A stretch of 64,000 nucleotides of DNA from Alteromonadaceae bacterium XY-R5 (GTDB taxonomy: Bacteria; Pseudomonadota; Gammaproteobacteria; Enterobacterales; Alteromonadaceae), in contig LXWE01000001.1 of the NCBI GenBank assembly GCA_001660395.1, positions 682,001 through 746,000 on the forward strand, written 5' to 3'. Shown here one piece after another: positions 9,919 through 18,980 of this stretch (its first letter is position 1; each line of letters starts with the position of its first letter). The notes under the pieces are model-generated. The model saw only the letters and a program-made list of their open reading frames with translations. It ran no database searches and had not been told where the DNA came from. The translations under genes and the position numbers were made by a program.

Positions 9919-11636
9919 TGGCAGGCTTTTTACGCTCTATCACGTCTGCTGGACTGTTAGTCTGGGCTATTTTAACCGCATGCTCACTTTCTGCCCAAGC
10001 GGCAGTGAGTCAGGTCAGTGCCAGCGTGGATAAAAACCCCATGCTGCTGGATGAATCTGTGACTCTCACGGTGACAGTAGATGACGATGTGGATCGCAAC
10101 AGCTTTGATCCGTCGCCATTAATGAAGAATTTCGTGGTCGGCCGTACTTCGGTGAGTAGCCAGACCCAAATGATTAACTTTGATACCACCCGCACCACCA
10201 CCTTTCAGACAGTGCTTATCCCGCGCAAAGAAGGCCAGTATACGATCCCAGCCTTTACCATCGACGGAGTGACGTCAGCGCCGATTAATTTGATGGTATT
10301 ACCGGTTTCTGCACAACAGTCATCGCAAGGGCGCGATGTGTATATCACCACCGAAGTTGACAGTAATGAGGTCTATTTGCAGCAGCAAATCAGCTATACA
10401 GTGAAACTGTTTTTAGCCATTGATTTGCAGCGCGGCAGTCTGTCGACACCGACGCTGGACGGTGCCGATGTGCGTCAGATAGGCAAAGACAAGGAGTATC
10501 AGGATATCGTCAATGGCAAACGTTACCGCATTATCGAACGTAACTTTGCCATCATTCCCCAACACAGCGGCGACTTCACCATTGATGGGCCCATATTTGA
10601 GGGCGAAGTACGGGATAATAATCGCCCTGGGTTTGGCTTTTTCAATCAAACCAAAAGCCTAAACAGAGTAGCACCTGCACAAACGATTAACGTCCTACCG
10701 ATTCCGGCAAACTATGGCTATCACTGGTTACCCAGCCAGTTTGTTGATATTCATGAAGAATGGCAGCCTGCCAAAGACAAATACACGGTTGGCGATCCTA
10801 TTACACGTACGCTTACGCTTACGGCAGCTGGCGTGGTCGAGCAACAGCTGCCAGAAATCAATGGTACCTATCCGGACAATGTGAAGGTGTATCCTGAGAA
10901 ACCAGATACCACCCTGATTGAACAGAACAATACCCTGGTGGCGCAACAAACCGTCAATGTGGCGGTGATCCCATCAGCACCGGGCATTCTGACCTTTCCA
11001 GAAATTAAGGTGCCCTGGTTTAACGTCAAAACCAAGAAAACGGAATTTGCTGTCTTACCCGCAAAAAGCATTCAGGTATTGCCAGGTGCGGCCTCTACTC
11101 AGCCTGTACCAGCAACACCTCAACCTGCGCCACAGCCTGCACCCGCAGTGTCATCCCAGCCTGCACAAGTTGACTTAACCGCAGTACCAGCACCTGTGAT
11201 TCAAGTACAAAATAGTTGGTGGTCGGTAAGCAGTTGGGTGTTACTTGGGGTCTGGCTGGTCACCTTAGGCGGCTGGTACTGGCATAGTCGGTCATTTAAA
11301 AAGGGGGCGCAAACAGCAGCGCCTGTTAAGCGCCTTAGTAATGAATTCCAAACCTTGCAACAGGCGCTGAAAAGTCAGCAACCGGGACAAATTGTCGGAC
11401 CGTTGCAGCGCTGGCTGGCCTCTTATTGTGGCCGTCCGGGTCAGCCTCTTGCCCGCAGCCAGCAACAGTTGAATAATGAAGAACTGAATAATGCCATTCG
11501 CGATATGCTGGCCAGCCAGTACGACCAACAACCGCAAAATTGGCAAAATACTTCACTAAAACAAGTTATTATGGACCTGCAAAAACAACGAAAGCACAGT
11601 CACCTTGAGGAGGGGTTGGCGCCTCTTTATTCGTAA
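9918..11636 (+). CDS. batD: BatD family protein
   Basis: The start at ATG 9918 overlaps the preceding TAA as TAATG and has AGAGAGGA ahead of it. The product is 572 residues: a signal peptide (hydrophobic core, probable cleavage after SAQA), several beta-rich periplasmic domains, a proline/alanine linker at about 390-420, one membrane helix (WVLLGVWLVTLGGWYW, about 440-455) and a cytoplasmic helical tail. This matches BatD (aerotolerance/oxygen tolerance family), which usually closes moxR-bat operons. It probably presents a large periplasmic surface to BatA and BatB. The biochemical function is not known. Confidence 0.86.
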   Translation: MAGFLRSITSAGLLVWAILTACSLSAQAAVSQVSASVDKNPMLLDESVTLTVTVDDDVDRNSFDPSPLMKNFVVGRTSVSSQTQMINFDTTRTTTFQTVLIPRKEGQYTIPAFTIDGVTSAPINLMVLPVSAQQSSQGRDVYITTEVDSNEVYLQQQISYTVKLFLAIDLQRGSLSTPTLDGADVRQIGKDKEYQDIVNGKRYRIIERNFAIIPQHSGDFTIDGPIFEGEVRDNNRPGFGFFNQTKSLNRVAPAQTINVLPIPANYGYHWLPSQFVDIHEEWQPAKDKYTVGDPITRTLTLTAAGVVEQQLPEINGTYPDNVKVYPEKPDTTLIEQNNTLVAQQTVNVAVIPSAPGILTFPEIKVPWFNVKTKKTEFAVLPAKSIQVLPGAASTQPVPATPQPAPQPAPAVSSQPAQVDLTAVPAPVIQVQNSWWSVSSWVLLGVWLVTLGGWYWHSRSFKKGAQTAAPVKRLSNEFQTLQQALKSQQPGQIVGPLQRWLASYCGRPGQPLARSQQQLNNEELNNAIRDMLASQYDQQPQNWQNTSLKQVIMDLQKQRKHSHLEEGLAPLYS

Positions 11637-11680
11637 TCCCTCTATACTAGGTGACCGTTGCCAAAAAAGGCAGGAAACCT

Positions 11681-13534
11681 ATGACCTTAAAAACCAGACT
11701 ACTTCCGCTTAGCGCCGCCCTACTTCTGGCGCTAAGTGGTTGTGATAATGCTCCCCCCACTTCCGAACAAACATTGGCGAATGCAGAATCAGCCGCGCCG
11801 TTGGCTCAAGTAAGCGAATCAGAGAAGCTGGCTGCATTTTTTGATCAGGCCTTTGAAAAAGATTTGAAAGGCTCGCCCATGAGCCAGAGTTATCTTGGTT
11901 ATAAATGGGATTATGACAAGTGGGATGATATTTCCGATAACAAACAGGACGCAGATATTGCCACGCTGAAGCAACGCCAAACTCAGTTAGCGACCTTTGA
12001 TGCGAGCCAGTTATCTGAGCAGGAAAACCTCAGTATTGCTTTGTACCAGCAGGATATTCAACGTCGTCTGGCAAACGATGGATTCCGTCATCACACTTAT
12101 GTGATGGACCAATTCCGCGCCTGGCATACCACAGTCCCCTCGTTCCTGATCAACATGCACCGTATCGACAATATTGACGACGCCAATGCCTACATTGCAC
12201 GTTTAAAGGGCGTGAAACCATTATTTGAACAGGTCTTCGAGCAACTGGATATCCGCAGTAAACTGGGCGTGTTTCCACCTAAATGGTCATACGACCAAAT
12301 GATCCAGGCATCCGCGAATGTCATCAGTGGTGAGCCCTTTGCCGAAGCCAGCAATGACTCCACTTTATGGGCCGACTTTAAAGCGAAAGTGGATAAACTG
12401 GAACTCAGCAAAACCGAGAAAACCGGCTTGCTGGCAGAGGCGAAACAAGCGCTATTAACGTCGGTTAAGCCTGCCTATGAAGCCATGATGGTTAAACTGG
12501 CAGAGCAGCGCAAGTTGTCGCCAGAAGGCGATGGTGTCTGGCGCTTACCCGATGGCGATAAATGGTATCAAAACCGCCTGGCCTGGTTTACCACCACAGA
12601 TTTAACCGCAGAACAGGTGCATCAACTCGGCTTAGATAACGTTGCCCGCATTCACGCCCAAATGCAGCAAATTATGGACAAGGTCCATTTTGAAGGCTCT
12701 TTGCAAGATTTCTTTGAATTCATGCGTACCGACCCACAATTCTTCTATCCCAATACAGATGAAGGCCGTGAACAATATCTGAGTGAAGCCAAAGCCCTGG
12801 TCGACACCATGGAGCAACATCTGCCAGAATATTTTGGTCTGCTGCCCAAAGCTCGTATTCAGGTTAAGCGGGTTGAACCTTTCCGCGAGCAGTCTGCCGG
12901 AAAGGCCTTTTATCAAAGTCCGTCCAGAGACGGCAGCCGCCCGGGTACTTACTATGCCAACTTATTCGATATGGCCAATATGCCCACCTATCAGATGGAA
13001 GCGCTGGCATATCATGAAGGGATCCCTGGTCACCACCTGCAGCGTGCTATCGCCCAGGAACTGGAAGGTATTCCGCAGTTACAAAAGTATCTGAGCTTTA
13101 CCGCCTACACCGAAGGCTGGGGCTTATATTCGGAAGAATTAGCCAAAGACATGGGCTTTTATGCTGATCCTTATTCGGACTTCGGCCGTTTAGCCATGGA
13201 ATTGTGGCGCGCCTGTCGTCTGGTGGTGGATACCGGTATTCATTCAATGAAATGGAGCCGGGAAGACGCCATTCAGTATTTGCGCGACAACACTCCGAAT
13301 CCGGAAGGCGACGTGGTTAAAGCCATTGAACGCTATATCGCCATGCCAGGTCAGGCCACTGCCTATATGATAGGTAAGCTAAAAATCATGGAATTACGTG
13401 ATAAGGCCAAAGCCGCACTGGGAGATAAATTCGATATCCGCGGTTTCCACGATGAGGTGTTGAAAGACGGCCCGGTACCACTGAATATCCTTGAACAGAA
13501 AATTGATCGCTGGATTGCCAGACTCCAGGCCTAA
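11681..13534 (+). CDS. DUF885 family lipoprotein peptidase
   Basis: I use ATG 11681 because CAGGA lies 5 bases upstream and a lipoprotein signal peptide starts there; a GTG 30 bases earlier would add a basic leader without support. The lipobox LSGC ends at the cysteine of about residue 21. The protein is 617 residues and belongs to DUF885, a gluzincin-like family. It shows the zinc motif HEGIPGHH (an HExxH form) and a downstream glutamate in AYTEGWGLYSEE. Family members are thought to be zinc dipeptidases or carboxypeptidases. Here the protein would be anchored to the inner or outer membrane. The substrate is unknown. Confidence 0.88.
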   Translation: MTLKTRLLPLSAALLLALSGCDNAPPTSEQTLANAESAAPLAQVSESEKLAAFFDQAFEKDLKGSPMSQSYLGYKWDYDKWDDISDNKQDADIATLKQRQTQLATFDASQLSEQENLSIALYQQDIQRRLANDGFRHHTYVMDQFRAWHTTVPSFLINMHRIDNIDDANAYIARLKGVKPLFEQVFEQLDIRSKLGVFPPKWSYDQMIQASANVISGEPFAEASNDSTLWADFKAKVDKLELSKTEKTGLLAEAKQALLTSVKPAYEAMMVKLAEQRKLSPEGDGVWRLPDGDKWYQNRLAWFTTTDLTAEQVHQLGLDNVARIHAQMQQIMDKVHFEGSLQDFFEFMRTDPQFFYPNTDEGREQYLSEAKALVDTMEQHLPEYFGLLPKARIQVKRVEPFREQSAGKAFYQSPSRDGSRPGTYYANLFDMANMPTYQMEALAYHEGIPGHHLQRAIAQELEGIPQLQKYLSFTAYTEGWGLYSEELAKDMGFYADPYSDFGRLAMELWRACRLVVDTGIHSMKWSREDAIQYLRDNTPNPEGDVVKAIERYIAMPGQATAYMIGKLKIMELRDKAKAALGDKFDIRGFHDEVLKDGPVPLNILEQKIDRWIARLQA

Positions 13535-13598
13535 GTCGAGTTCTTTCACTCTGCAGGCTGTTTATACACCTGACGAGCACAGAAAGTTATTGGCAACA

Positions 13599-13650
13599 GT
13601 CTTCTGAAAAGATGGCGTTTACAACACGTAAATGAAGGTTTTGAGAAGAC
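13599..13650. repeat. Nested inverted-repeat element A
   Basis: The outer arms GTCTTCTGAAAA (13599-13610) and TTTTGAGAAGAC (13639-13650) are complementary at 11 of 12 positions. Inside lies a second hairpin, CGTTTAC (13616-13622), loop AACAC, GTAAATG (13628-13634). It sits in the 3' untranslated region of the DUF885 gene, before the terminator at 13695. Element B at 15080-15129 has the same plan. Confidence 0.55.
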
Positions 13651-13694
13651 TTTCAGTGCCTGGATATCCAGCGCCTGCGTTTATTAACTGCCTC

Positions 13695-13719
13695 AGACCC
13701 GAACTGTTCGGGTCTTTTT
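13695..13719 (+). terminator. Rho-independent terminator after DUF885 peptidase gene
   Basis: AGACCCGAA (13695-13703) pairs perfectly with TTCGGGTCT (13707-13715) around a 3-base loop and is followed by a T-run. It ends the DUF885 transcript and separates it from the sigma factor operon. Confidence 0.92.
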
Positions 13720-13767
13720 ATTTAAAGTGCGCTATAACAACTGCGTCATCGCTGCAGGAAAAAATTC

Positions 13768-14328
13768 ATGTTTTCGCGAAAGCGTTTTGCCCCATCATCG
13801 GTCTCTGCTCACATGAGAGAAAAACAACAACGCTATGAAACCCTGGTGCATGCCCTGCATGGTGATCTTTATCGCTATGCGGTGTGGCTGGTCAAAGATA
13901 CCGCTGTGGCCGAAGATTTAGTCCAGGAAACCTTCTTACGCGCCTGGAAATCCCTCGACAGTTTACTGGATGATAAAGCCGCTAAAGCCTGGCTAATCAC
14001 CATACTGCGCCGGGAAAATGCCAGACGTTTTGAACGTAAACAATTCGATTTGGTGGATATGGAAGATATTCCGCTGGCCGATGAAAACCTGCACACTGAT
14101 GAACAACGTCTGCAGCACAGAGAAATCCGTCGGCATATGGCTGCTCTGGAAGAGGAATACCGTGAGCCATTAATGTTACAACTAATATTTGGTTACAGTG
14201 GTGATGAAATCGCCGAACTACTGCAATTGAACAAGAACACTGTGATGACCCGCTTATTTCGGGCCAGAAACCAGATTAAAGACGCCATTGAGGCACAATC
14301 TACTAACCGAGGTCGAAAAAATGGATGA
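13768..14328 (+). CDS. ECF-type RNA polymerase sigma factor
   Basis: The protein is 186 residues from ATG 13768, which has CAGGA 8 bases ahead; ATG 13813 is an alternative with no ribosome-binding site. Region 2 is seen in AEDLVQETFLRAWKSL (promoter -10 recognition and core binding). Region 4 is seen in YSGDEIAELLQLNKNTVMTRLFRAR (helix-turn-helix for -35 recognition). It overlaps by 8 bases with a DUF3379 gene, the usual anti-sigma partner. The promoters it controls are unknown. It probably responds to an envelope or oxidative signal through release from the anti-sigma factor. Confidence 0.93.
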   Translation: MFSRKRFAPSSVSAHMREKQQRYETLVHALHGDLYRYAVWLVKDTAVAEDLVQETFLRAWKSLDSLLDDKAAKAWLITILRRENARRFERKQFDLVDMEDIPLADENLHTDEQRLQHREIRRHMAALEEEYREPLMLQLIFGYSGDEIAELLQLNKNTVMTRLFRARNQIKDAIEAQSTNRGRKNG

Positions 14329-15040
14329 TTTAGAATTTCGTCGCACCATTTATGCCGATCCTCATAATGACAGCGATACGGTCAAACGAGCGGCCCTGGA
14401 CGATCAGGCAAAACAACAGTTTCAAAAAGAACTGCAGCAGCTAGATCAACAATTACAACAAGCCAGTAAAGTCAAAGTCCCTGATGGCATGGCCCACCGG
14501 ATTTTGCTTAATCATGCCATGGGTAAGCACCAAAAACGCAAAGAGCGCACGCTGCAGTGGTCACTGGCGGCCTCGGTGCTTGTAGTGGCTTTGCTGGTGG
14601 GGCAATTAGTCCTCAATTCACCGTCACCTGCATTACCGGATTTATCCGAGCATGCGCTGGCCCATGTGTATATGGAGGGCGAGCATGCCTTAGGCGCAGA
14701 TGAAGATGTTACCCTGCAGCAGGTGAATGCCAAGCTGGCGAGTATGGGGGCTAACTTGTCTCAACCCGTAGGCCATATTTACTATGCCAATTTCTGTGAA
14801 TTCCAGAATGTACGTAGTCTGCATCTGGTCATGCAAGGGCCTGAGGGCAAAGTGACTGTATTTATTATTCCCCACGCCAAAGACAAGCCTGCTCAGGTGA
14901 GTCCGCGCTTGAGTGATGATAAATTGATTGCCCGCGGCGTAAGATTGCAAAAAGCGGACTTAGTCGTGGTCAGTGAAAAAGATCAGGGCTTAGGCCAGTT
15001 TGAGCAATCGCTGCAAAAACGTTTGCAGTTCGCCATTTAG
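14321..15040 (+). CDS. DUF3379 family anti-sigma factor
   Basis: The start at ATG 14321 has GAGGTCG upstream and overlaps the sigma gene; the product is 239 residues. The N-terminus (DDLEFRRTIYADP) and the charged helical segment up to about residue 75 form the presumed sigma-binding cytoplasmic part. A single membrane helix follows at about residues 80-102. The rest is a periplasmic domain with one cysteine in YANFCEFQ. This is the known DUF3379 layout in Alteromonadales and Vibrionales. It should hold the sigma factor inactive at the membrane until a periplasmic signal arrives; the nature of that signal is not visible. Confidence 0.88.
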   Translation: MDDLEFRRTIYADPHNDSDTVKRAALDDQAKQQFQKELQQLDQQLQQASKVKVPDGMAHRILLNHAMGKHQKRKERTLQWSLAASVLVVALLVGQLVLNSPSPALPDLSEHALAHVYMEGEHALGADEDVTLQQVNAKLASMGANLSQPVGHIYYANFCEFQNVRSLHLVMQGPEGKVTVFIIPHAKDKPAQVSPRLSDDKLIARGVRLQKADLVVVSEKDQGLGQFEQSLQKRLQFAI

Positions 15041-15079
15041 CCGCTTTCTTTAAAAAACTGGCGTAGATACACGGAAAAC

Positions 15080-15129
15080 GTCTTCAAGAACCGCATTTAC
15101 CATAGTGTAAGTGAATAATTTAAGAAGAC
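15080..15129. repeat. Nested inverted-repeat element B
   Basis: GTCTTC (15080-15085) pairs with GAAGAC (15124-15129). With one bulged base the pairing continues outward as ACGGAAAA (15071-15078) with TTTTCCGT (15130-15137). An inner hairpin joins CATTTAC (15094-15100) to GTAAGTG (15107-15113). It shares its plan and its two core motifs with element A (13599-13650). It lies in the 3' region between the anti-sigma gene and the convergent elaA gene. Confidence 0.55.
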
Positions 15130-15166
15130 TTTTCCGTCGCGGTTGTAAAAGTAATAGCAGCCCCGA

Positions 15167-15619
15167 TTACAACACAGGGGTGAGATTCAACCACATATCC
15201 TTATGCAGGATACCGCCGTCGTCATAGGCATCCCCCTGCTCGGCAAAGCCAAGCTTCTGATAAAATGGCAATGCATCACACTGGGCCGATAACATCACAT
15301 GGGGATACTGATGTTGCTGCTGACAGTACGCGAGAATTTGTTGCATTAACGCATGGCCTGCGCCGATACCACGCATTTCGGGTGCCAGCACTACTCGCTC
15401 AATTTTATAGCAATGCTTGTCTTCATTCCCGCGTAAACGCGCATAAGCGAGCAACTGGGCATCCTGCCAGTGACAGAAATGTAACGCCTGTTGATCAGCA
15501 TTATCAATGTCTTCATAGATGCTTTGCTGCTCACACATAAAGACATCCTGACGTAATTTCAAGACTGCATAGAGCTGTTCTGCAGTCAATTCAGAAAAGC
15601 CACAAATCGCCAGTTTCAT
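15167..15619 (-). CDS. elaA: ElaA-family GNAT N-acetyltransferase
   Basis: This 150-residue protein has the GNAT acetyl-CoA-binding motif A in VVLAPEMRGIGAGHALMQQI (R/Q-x-x-G-x-G/A form), and an ElaA-like N-terminal half with LRQDVFMCEQQSIYEDID. ElaA proteins are small cytoplasmic acetyltransferases whose substrate is not settled. GAGAGG precedes the ATG. The gene is single and convergent with the anti-sigma gene. The stop codon falls within a further 7-bp inverted repeat (15142-15148 with 15167-15173). Confidence 0.88.
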   Translation of the reverse strand: MKLAICGFSELTAEQLYAVLKLRQDVFMCEQQSIYEDIDNADQQALHFCHWQDAQLLAYARLRGNEDKHCYKIERVVLAPEMRGIGAGHALMQQILAYCQQQHQYPHVMLSAQCDALPFYQKLGFAEQGDAYDDGGILHKDMWLNLTPVL

Positions 15620-15778
15620 AACCAGATCCTCTCATTTCATTAACCACGACCCTTTAGTCTGTACCCAATGCCTGTTAGCATGTCAGGGTTCTGCCAAGCA
15701 CGTGAAATAAACTAACCAAATCAAGCGCATAATAATAAGAATAATGCCGCGACATTATAACAAACAAAAAGGGTATCT

Positions 15779-17284
15779 ATGGCTACAGGCACAATAATCT
15801 CTCTCGCACTGTATTTTATTGCCATGTTGGCAATTGGGCTTTATGCCTATAAACATTCCACCAGCGACGTACAAGAATATATGCTCGGTGGTCGTCAGTT
15901 AAGTCCTAAAGTGATGGCATTATCCGCCGGCGCATCCGATATGAGTGGCTGGATGCTGATGGGTTTACCAGGCGCCATGTATGTGTCCGGCCTGTCCAGT
16001 GCCTGGATTGGCATCGGTCTGACAATCGGTGCATTCTGTAATTACGTATTAGTAGCACCAAGATTACGGGTGCATACAGAAGTCACCAACGCGATCACCA
16101 TTCCTGACTATTTCGAACACAGATTCAATGACCAAAGTCGCATTCTGCGTCTGGTTTCTTCTGCGGTGATTGTTTTGTTCTTTACTCTGTATACCTCATC
16201 GGGTGTCGTGGCTGGCGGTAAATTGTTCGAATCATCCTTTGGCTTAAGCTACGAATTAGGCTTATACGTCACTGCTGGCGTAGTAGTAATGTACACCCTG
16301 TTTGGCGGCTTTTTGGCTGTGAGCCTGACGGATTTCGTTCAGGGCTGCATTATATTCATCTCACTGGTCATCGTGCCAGCCATGCTGATTTATTTGCTCG
16401 GCGGCTTTGGTGAAATCAGCAGCAGCGTAACAGCCATTAACCCTAACTTGCTGAGTCTATTCAGCGACATTGATGGAAACAGCTTGTCTGCACTGGGGAT
16501 TATATCTTTACTCGCATGGGGGTTAGGTTACTTCGGTCAGCCCCACATCATAGTGCGCTTTATGGCTCTGCGTTCAGTGAAGGATATGCCAACAGCGCGT
16601 CGCATCGGCATTAGCTGGATGATAGTGTCATTAATCGGTGCGTTAGCAACCGGCCTGTTAGGCTTGGTTTACGTGACGCAAACCCAGGCTAAACTGACAG
16701 ACCCGGAGACCATCTTTATCTTCCTGTCACAAACCCTGTTCCACCCACTTATCGGCGGTTTCTTGCTGGCTGCAATTCTGGCAGCAATCATGAGCACAAT
16801 TTCATCCCAACTGCTGGTAAGTTCAAGTTCTCTTACTGGCGATTTCTATCGAATTTTCCTGCGTAAACATGCCTCACAAAAAGAGTTGGTATTGGTAGGG
16901 CGTTTATCCGTTATTCTGGTAGCGCTGATTGCCATTGCACTGGCCTATGACAGAAACAGCAGTATTTTATCCTTAGTCAGCAACGCCTGGGCTGGATTTG
17001 GTGCGGCGTTTGGCCCGCTGATTCTGATTTCGCTGTTCTGGAAAGGGATGACACGTGCTGCGGCAATTGCCGGGATGATTTCAGGTGCGGTGACAGTATT
17101 AATCTGGATTTATGCGCCTATTACCCTGCATGGCGAAACACTTGGCAGCATTATGTACGAAATTGTACCGGGATTTTTAGTCAGCAGTGTGGTGATATTT
17201 GTTGTTTCCAAATTTACCAAACCGGTAGATGAGGTTGCCGGCTTAGCGTTTGATCAGGCCAGACAGGCATTGGCGCAAGACTAA
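15779..17284 (+). CDS. putP: Sodium/proline symporter PutP
   Basis: The 501-residue integral membrane protein has about thirteen hydrophobic helices. PutP/solute:sodium symporter signatures are visible: YMLGGRQLSPKVMALSAGASDMSGWMLMGLPG near the N-terminus (sodium and proline site), the GFGAAFGPLILISLFWKGMT block, and GYFGQPHIIVRFMA. E. coli PutP is 502 residues. It imports proline with Na+ across the inner membrane for nutrition or osmoprotection. No putA lies nearby. It stands alone and is followed by a strong hairpin. Confidence 0.93.
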   Translation: MATGTIISLALYFIAMLAIGLYAYKHSTSDVQEYMLGGRQLSPKVMALSAGASDMSGWMLMGLPGAMYVSGLSSAWIGIGLTIGAFCNYVLVAPRLRVHTEVTNAITIPDYFEHRFNDQSRILRLVSSAVIVLFFTLYTSSGVVAGGKLFESSFGLSYELGLYVTAGVVVMYTLFGGFLAVSLTDFVQGCIIFISLVIVPAMLIYLLGGFGEISSSVTAINPNLLSLFSDIDGNSLSALGIISLLAWGLGYFGQPHIIVRFMALRSVKDMPTARRIGISWMIVSLIGALATGLLGLVYVTQTQAKLTDPETIFIFLSQTLFHPLIGGFLLAAILAAIMSTISSQLLVSSSSLTGDFYRIFLRKHASQKELVLVGRLSVILVALIAIALAYDRNSSILSLVSNAWAGFGAAFGPLILISLFWKGMTRAAAIAGMISGAVTVLIWIYAPITLHGETLGSIMYEIVPGFLVSSVVIFVVSKFTKPVDEVAGLAFDQARQALAQD

Positions 17285-17310
17285 ATCACAGTTAATTTCT
17301 GTTCTCTCAT

Positions 17311-17340
17311 CAACAGCCCGGGTTTTCATCCGGGCTGTTG
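17311..17340 (+). terminator. Hairpin after putP, probable terminator
   Basis: CAACAGCCCGG (17311-17321) and CCGGGCTGTTG (17330-17340) form a perfect 11-bp stem. The following sequence CATTTCAGTT is only weakly T-rich, so it may be a weak intrinsic terminator or an mRNA 3'-end protector. Confidence 0.65.
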
Positions 17341-17573
17341 CATTTCAGTTACACTTAATTCGTTGTTAAGCCTGAGTAATTTGACTAAATTAAGAAAGGC
17401 ATTGTTGACCAAATCAAGGATTTAGCATTAAATCCCCTGTCAAAAATATGGGTATCTATTCTGACATTCTGGCTGGCAGCCTGACGCAGCATTAGCTATC
17501 TTAACAACATGGAAATGGGTCTGCTCTCGGACAGGACATCGAACACTCGAGGCCCACCAAGGACATTAAAAAA

Positions 17574-18788
17574 ATGAGCTTTTACGCAGCGCGACAGCCA
17601 ATATTAGACATAAATAAAGACGTATTTGCCTACGAATTACTGTTTCGCAACAGCCTTGAAAACGTCTTTCCCAAAGTCAGTGATCAGGAAGCCACATCGA
17701 AGATGGTCGAAGGGCTGCAATTTAATCTTGGCCTTGAAAAGTTAAGCCAGAACAAGCTCGCTTTTATCAATTTCACCCATGAGAGCCTGCTCGAAGGCTA
17801 TCCTGAACTCTTACCTAAAGACCAAATCGTAGTAGAGGTGCTGGAAACCGCCCGTCCAACCAAGCGCTTATTAGCCGAGTGCCAAAAACTTAAACAAAAC
17901 GGATACATTCTGGCGCTAGACGATTACGAACATGCCATACCCTGGATTCATTTCTATCCCTATATCGATATCATTAAAATTGATTTCACCCTGACGTCTC
18001 TTCAGCAGATGGAAGAAATTATTAGTGCAATAAAGCCGTTTCCACATATCAAGCTGTTGGCCGAGAAAGTTGAAACCCATGAAGAATTTCAGCAGGCTGT
18101 TGAAATGGGATTTAGCTATTTTCAGGGCTATTTCTTCAGTAAGCCTGAAGTGGTTGAAAGTGTTGCTCTAAAACCTTCCCATTTGGTCTTGAGCCAGTTA
18201 ATGGCTGAATTATCCAAAGAGGACCCCGATATCCCAAAGTTATCAAGCCTGATTGAATCTGATGTCAACCTGTCGTTTAAACTACTGCGTTACAGCCAGT
18301 CTCCTTTGTTTAAACGTCGCGCAGAAGTCAGCAATATTCGTCAGGCTATTGTACTCCTCGGTTTGGGTGAATTGCGTCGCTTTGTGGCGTTAATGTTTGC
18401 AGCAGAATTTGGCGAAAACAAACCGGCAGAATTGACCCTGATGTCATTAATTCGGGCACGCTTTTGCGAATTACTGGCGCTGGCAGAAAAGAATCCGCAA
18501 AACGAAAGCGCCTTTCTAGTTGGCCTGTTGTCGCTATTAGACGCCATGCTTAACGCCAGATTAGACGAGTTGTTAGATAAGCTCCCGCTTTCTGAAGAAG
18601 TAAAACGTCCGCTAATGCGCCATGAAGGCAAACTGGCGACTTATCTGCATCTATGTGAGCAATTTGAGAAAGGTCACTGGGAAGCAGCAGAATACGAAAT
18701 TGCTCAATTGAGCATTGAACATCAGCAAATTCAGGAACAATATTTGGAAAGCCTTAGCTGGGCCACCGAGAAAATGCTCTTCCTCTAA
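17574..18788 (+). CDS. EAL-HDOD domain signalling protein with degenerate EAL
   Basis: The protein has 404 residues: an EAL-like domain at about 1-200 and an HDOD domain at about 205-400. The EAL part keeps YELLFR, the glutamate of EVLET, the lysine of IIKIDF, AEKVET and YFQGYFFSKP. The DDFG loop is replaced by LALDDYE. HDOD proteins with such EAL halves (YuxH/CdgJ type) usually lack phosphodiesterase activity and act in motility or c-di-GMP signalling; I infer the same here. AAGGA precedes the ATG. It is followed by a weak hairpin (18806-18827) without a T-run. No partner gene adjoins it. Confidence 0.88.
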   Translation: MSFYAARQPILDINKDVFAYELLFRNSLENVFPKVSDQEATSKMVEGLQFNLGLEKLSQNKLAFINFTHESLLEGYPELLPKDQIVVEVLETARPTKRLLAECQKLKQNGYILALDDYEHAIPWIHFYPYIDIIKIDFTLTSLQQMEEIISAIKPFPHIKLLAEKVETHEEFQQAVEMGFSYFQGYFFSKPEVVESVALKPSHLVLSQLMAELSKEDPDIPKLSSLIESDVNLSFKLLRYSQSPLFKRRAEVSNIRQAIVLLGLGELRRFVALMFAAEFGENKPAELTLMSLIRARFCELLALAEKNPQNESAFLVGLLSLLDAMLNARLDELLDKLPLSEEVKRPLMRHEGKLATYLHLCEQFEKGHWEAAEYEIAQLSIEHQQIQEQYLESLSWATEKMLFL

Positions 18789-18885
18789 GTCACCATCATT
18801 TCAGCTGGCTGTTCCTTATGCCAGCCACCTATAAAACGATTATAAGTTAGTAAAATCCGATACTACTTTTCGCTGTTACCTATAG

Positions 18886-18919
18886 CGAATTGCAATATTC
18901 GTTAAGACGTGATTATGAT
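18886..18919 (+). promoter_or_regulatory. Predicted promoter of the cysDCQN operon
   Basis: TTGCAA (18890-18895) and TATGAT (18914-18919) are separated by 18 bases, a plausible sigma-70 promoter 61 bases before cysD. The -35 box lies inside an inverted repeat CGAAT (18886-18890) and ATTCG (18897-18901), a candidate activator site. CysB control is expected for this operon, but CysB sites are too loose to assign by eye. Confidence 0.45.
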
Positions 18920-18980
18920 ATGGTTCTATGTATATAATCGTTTTGCATATCTAGTTTAACTAACCCTTTGGGAACCCAGC

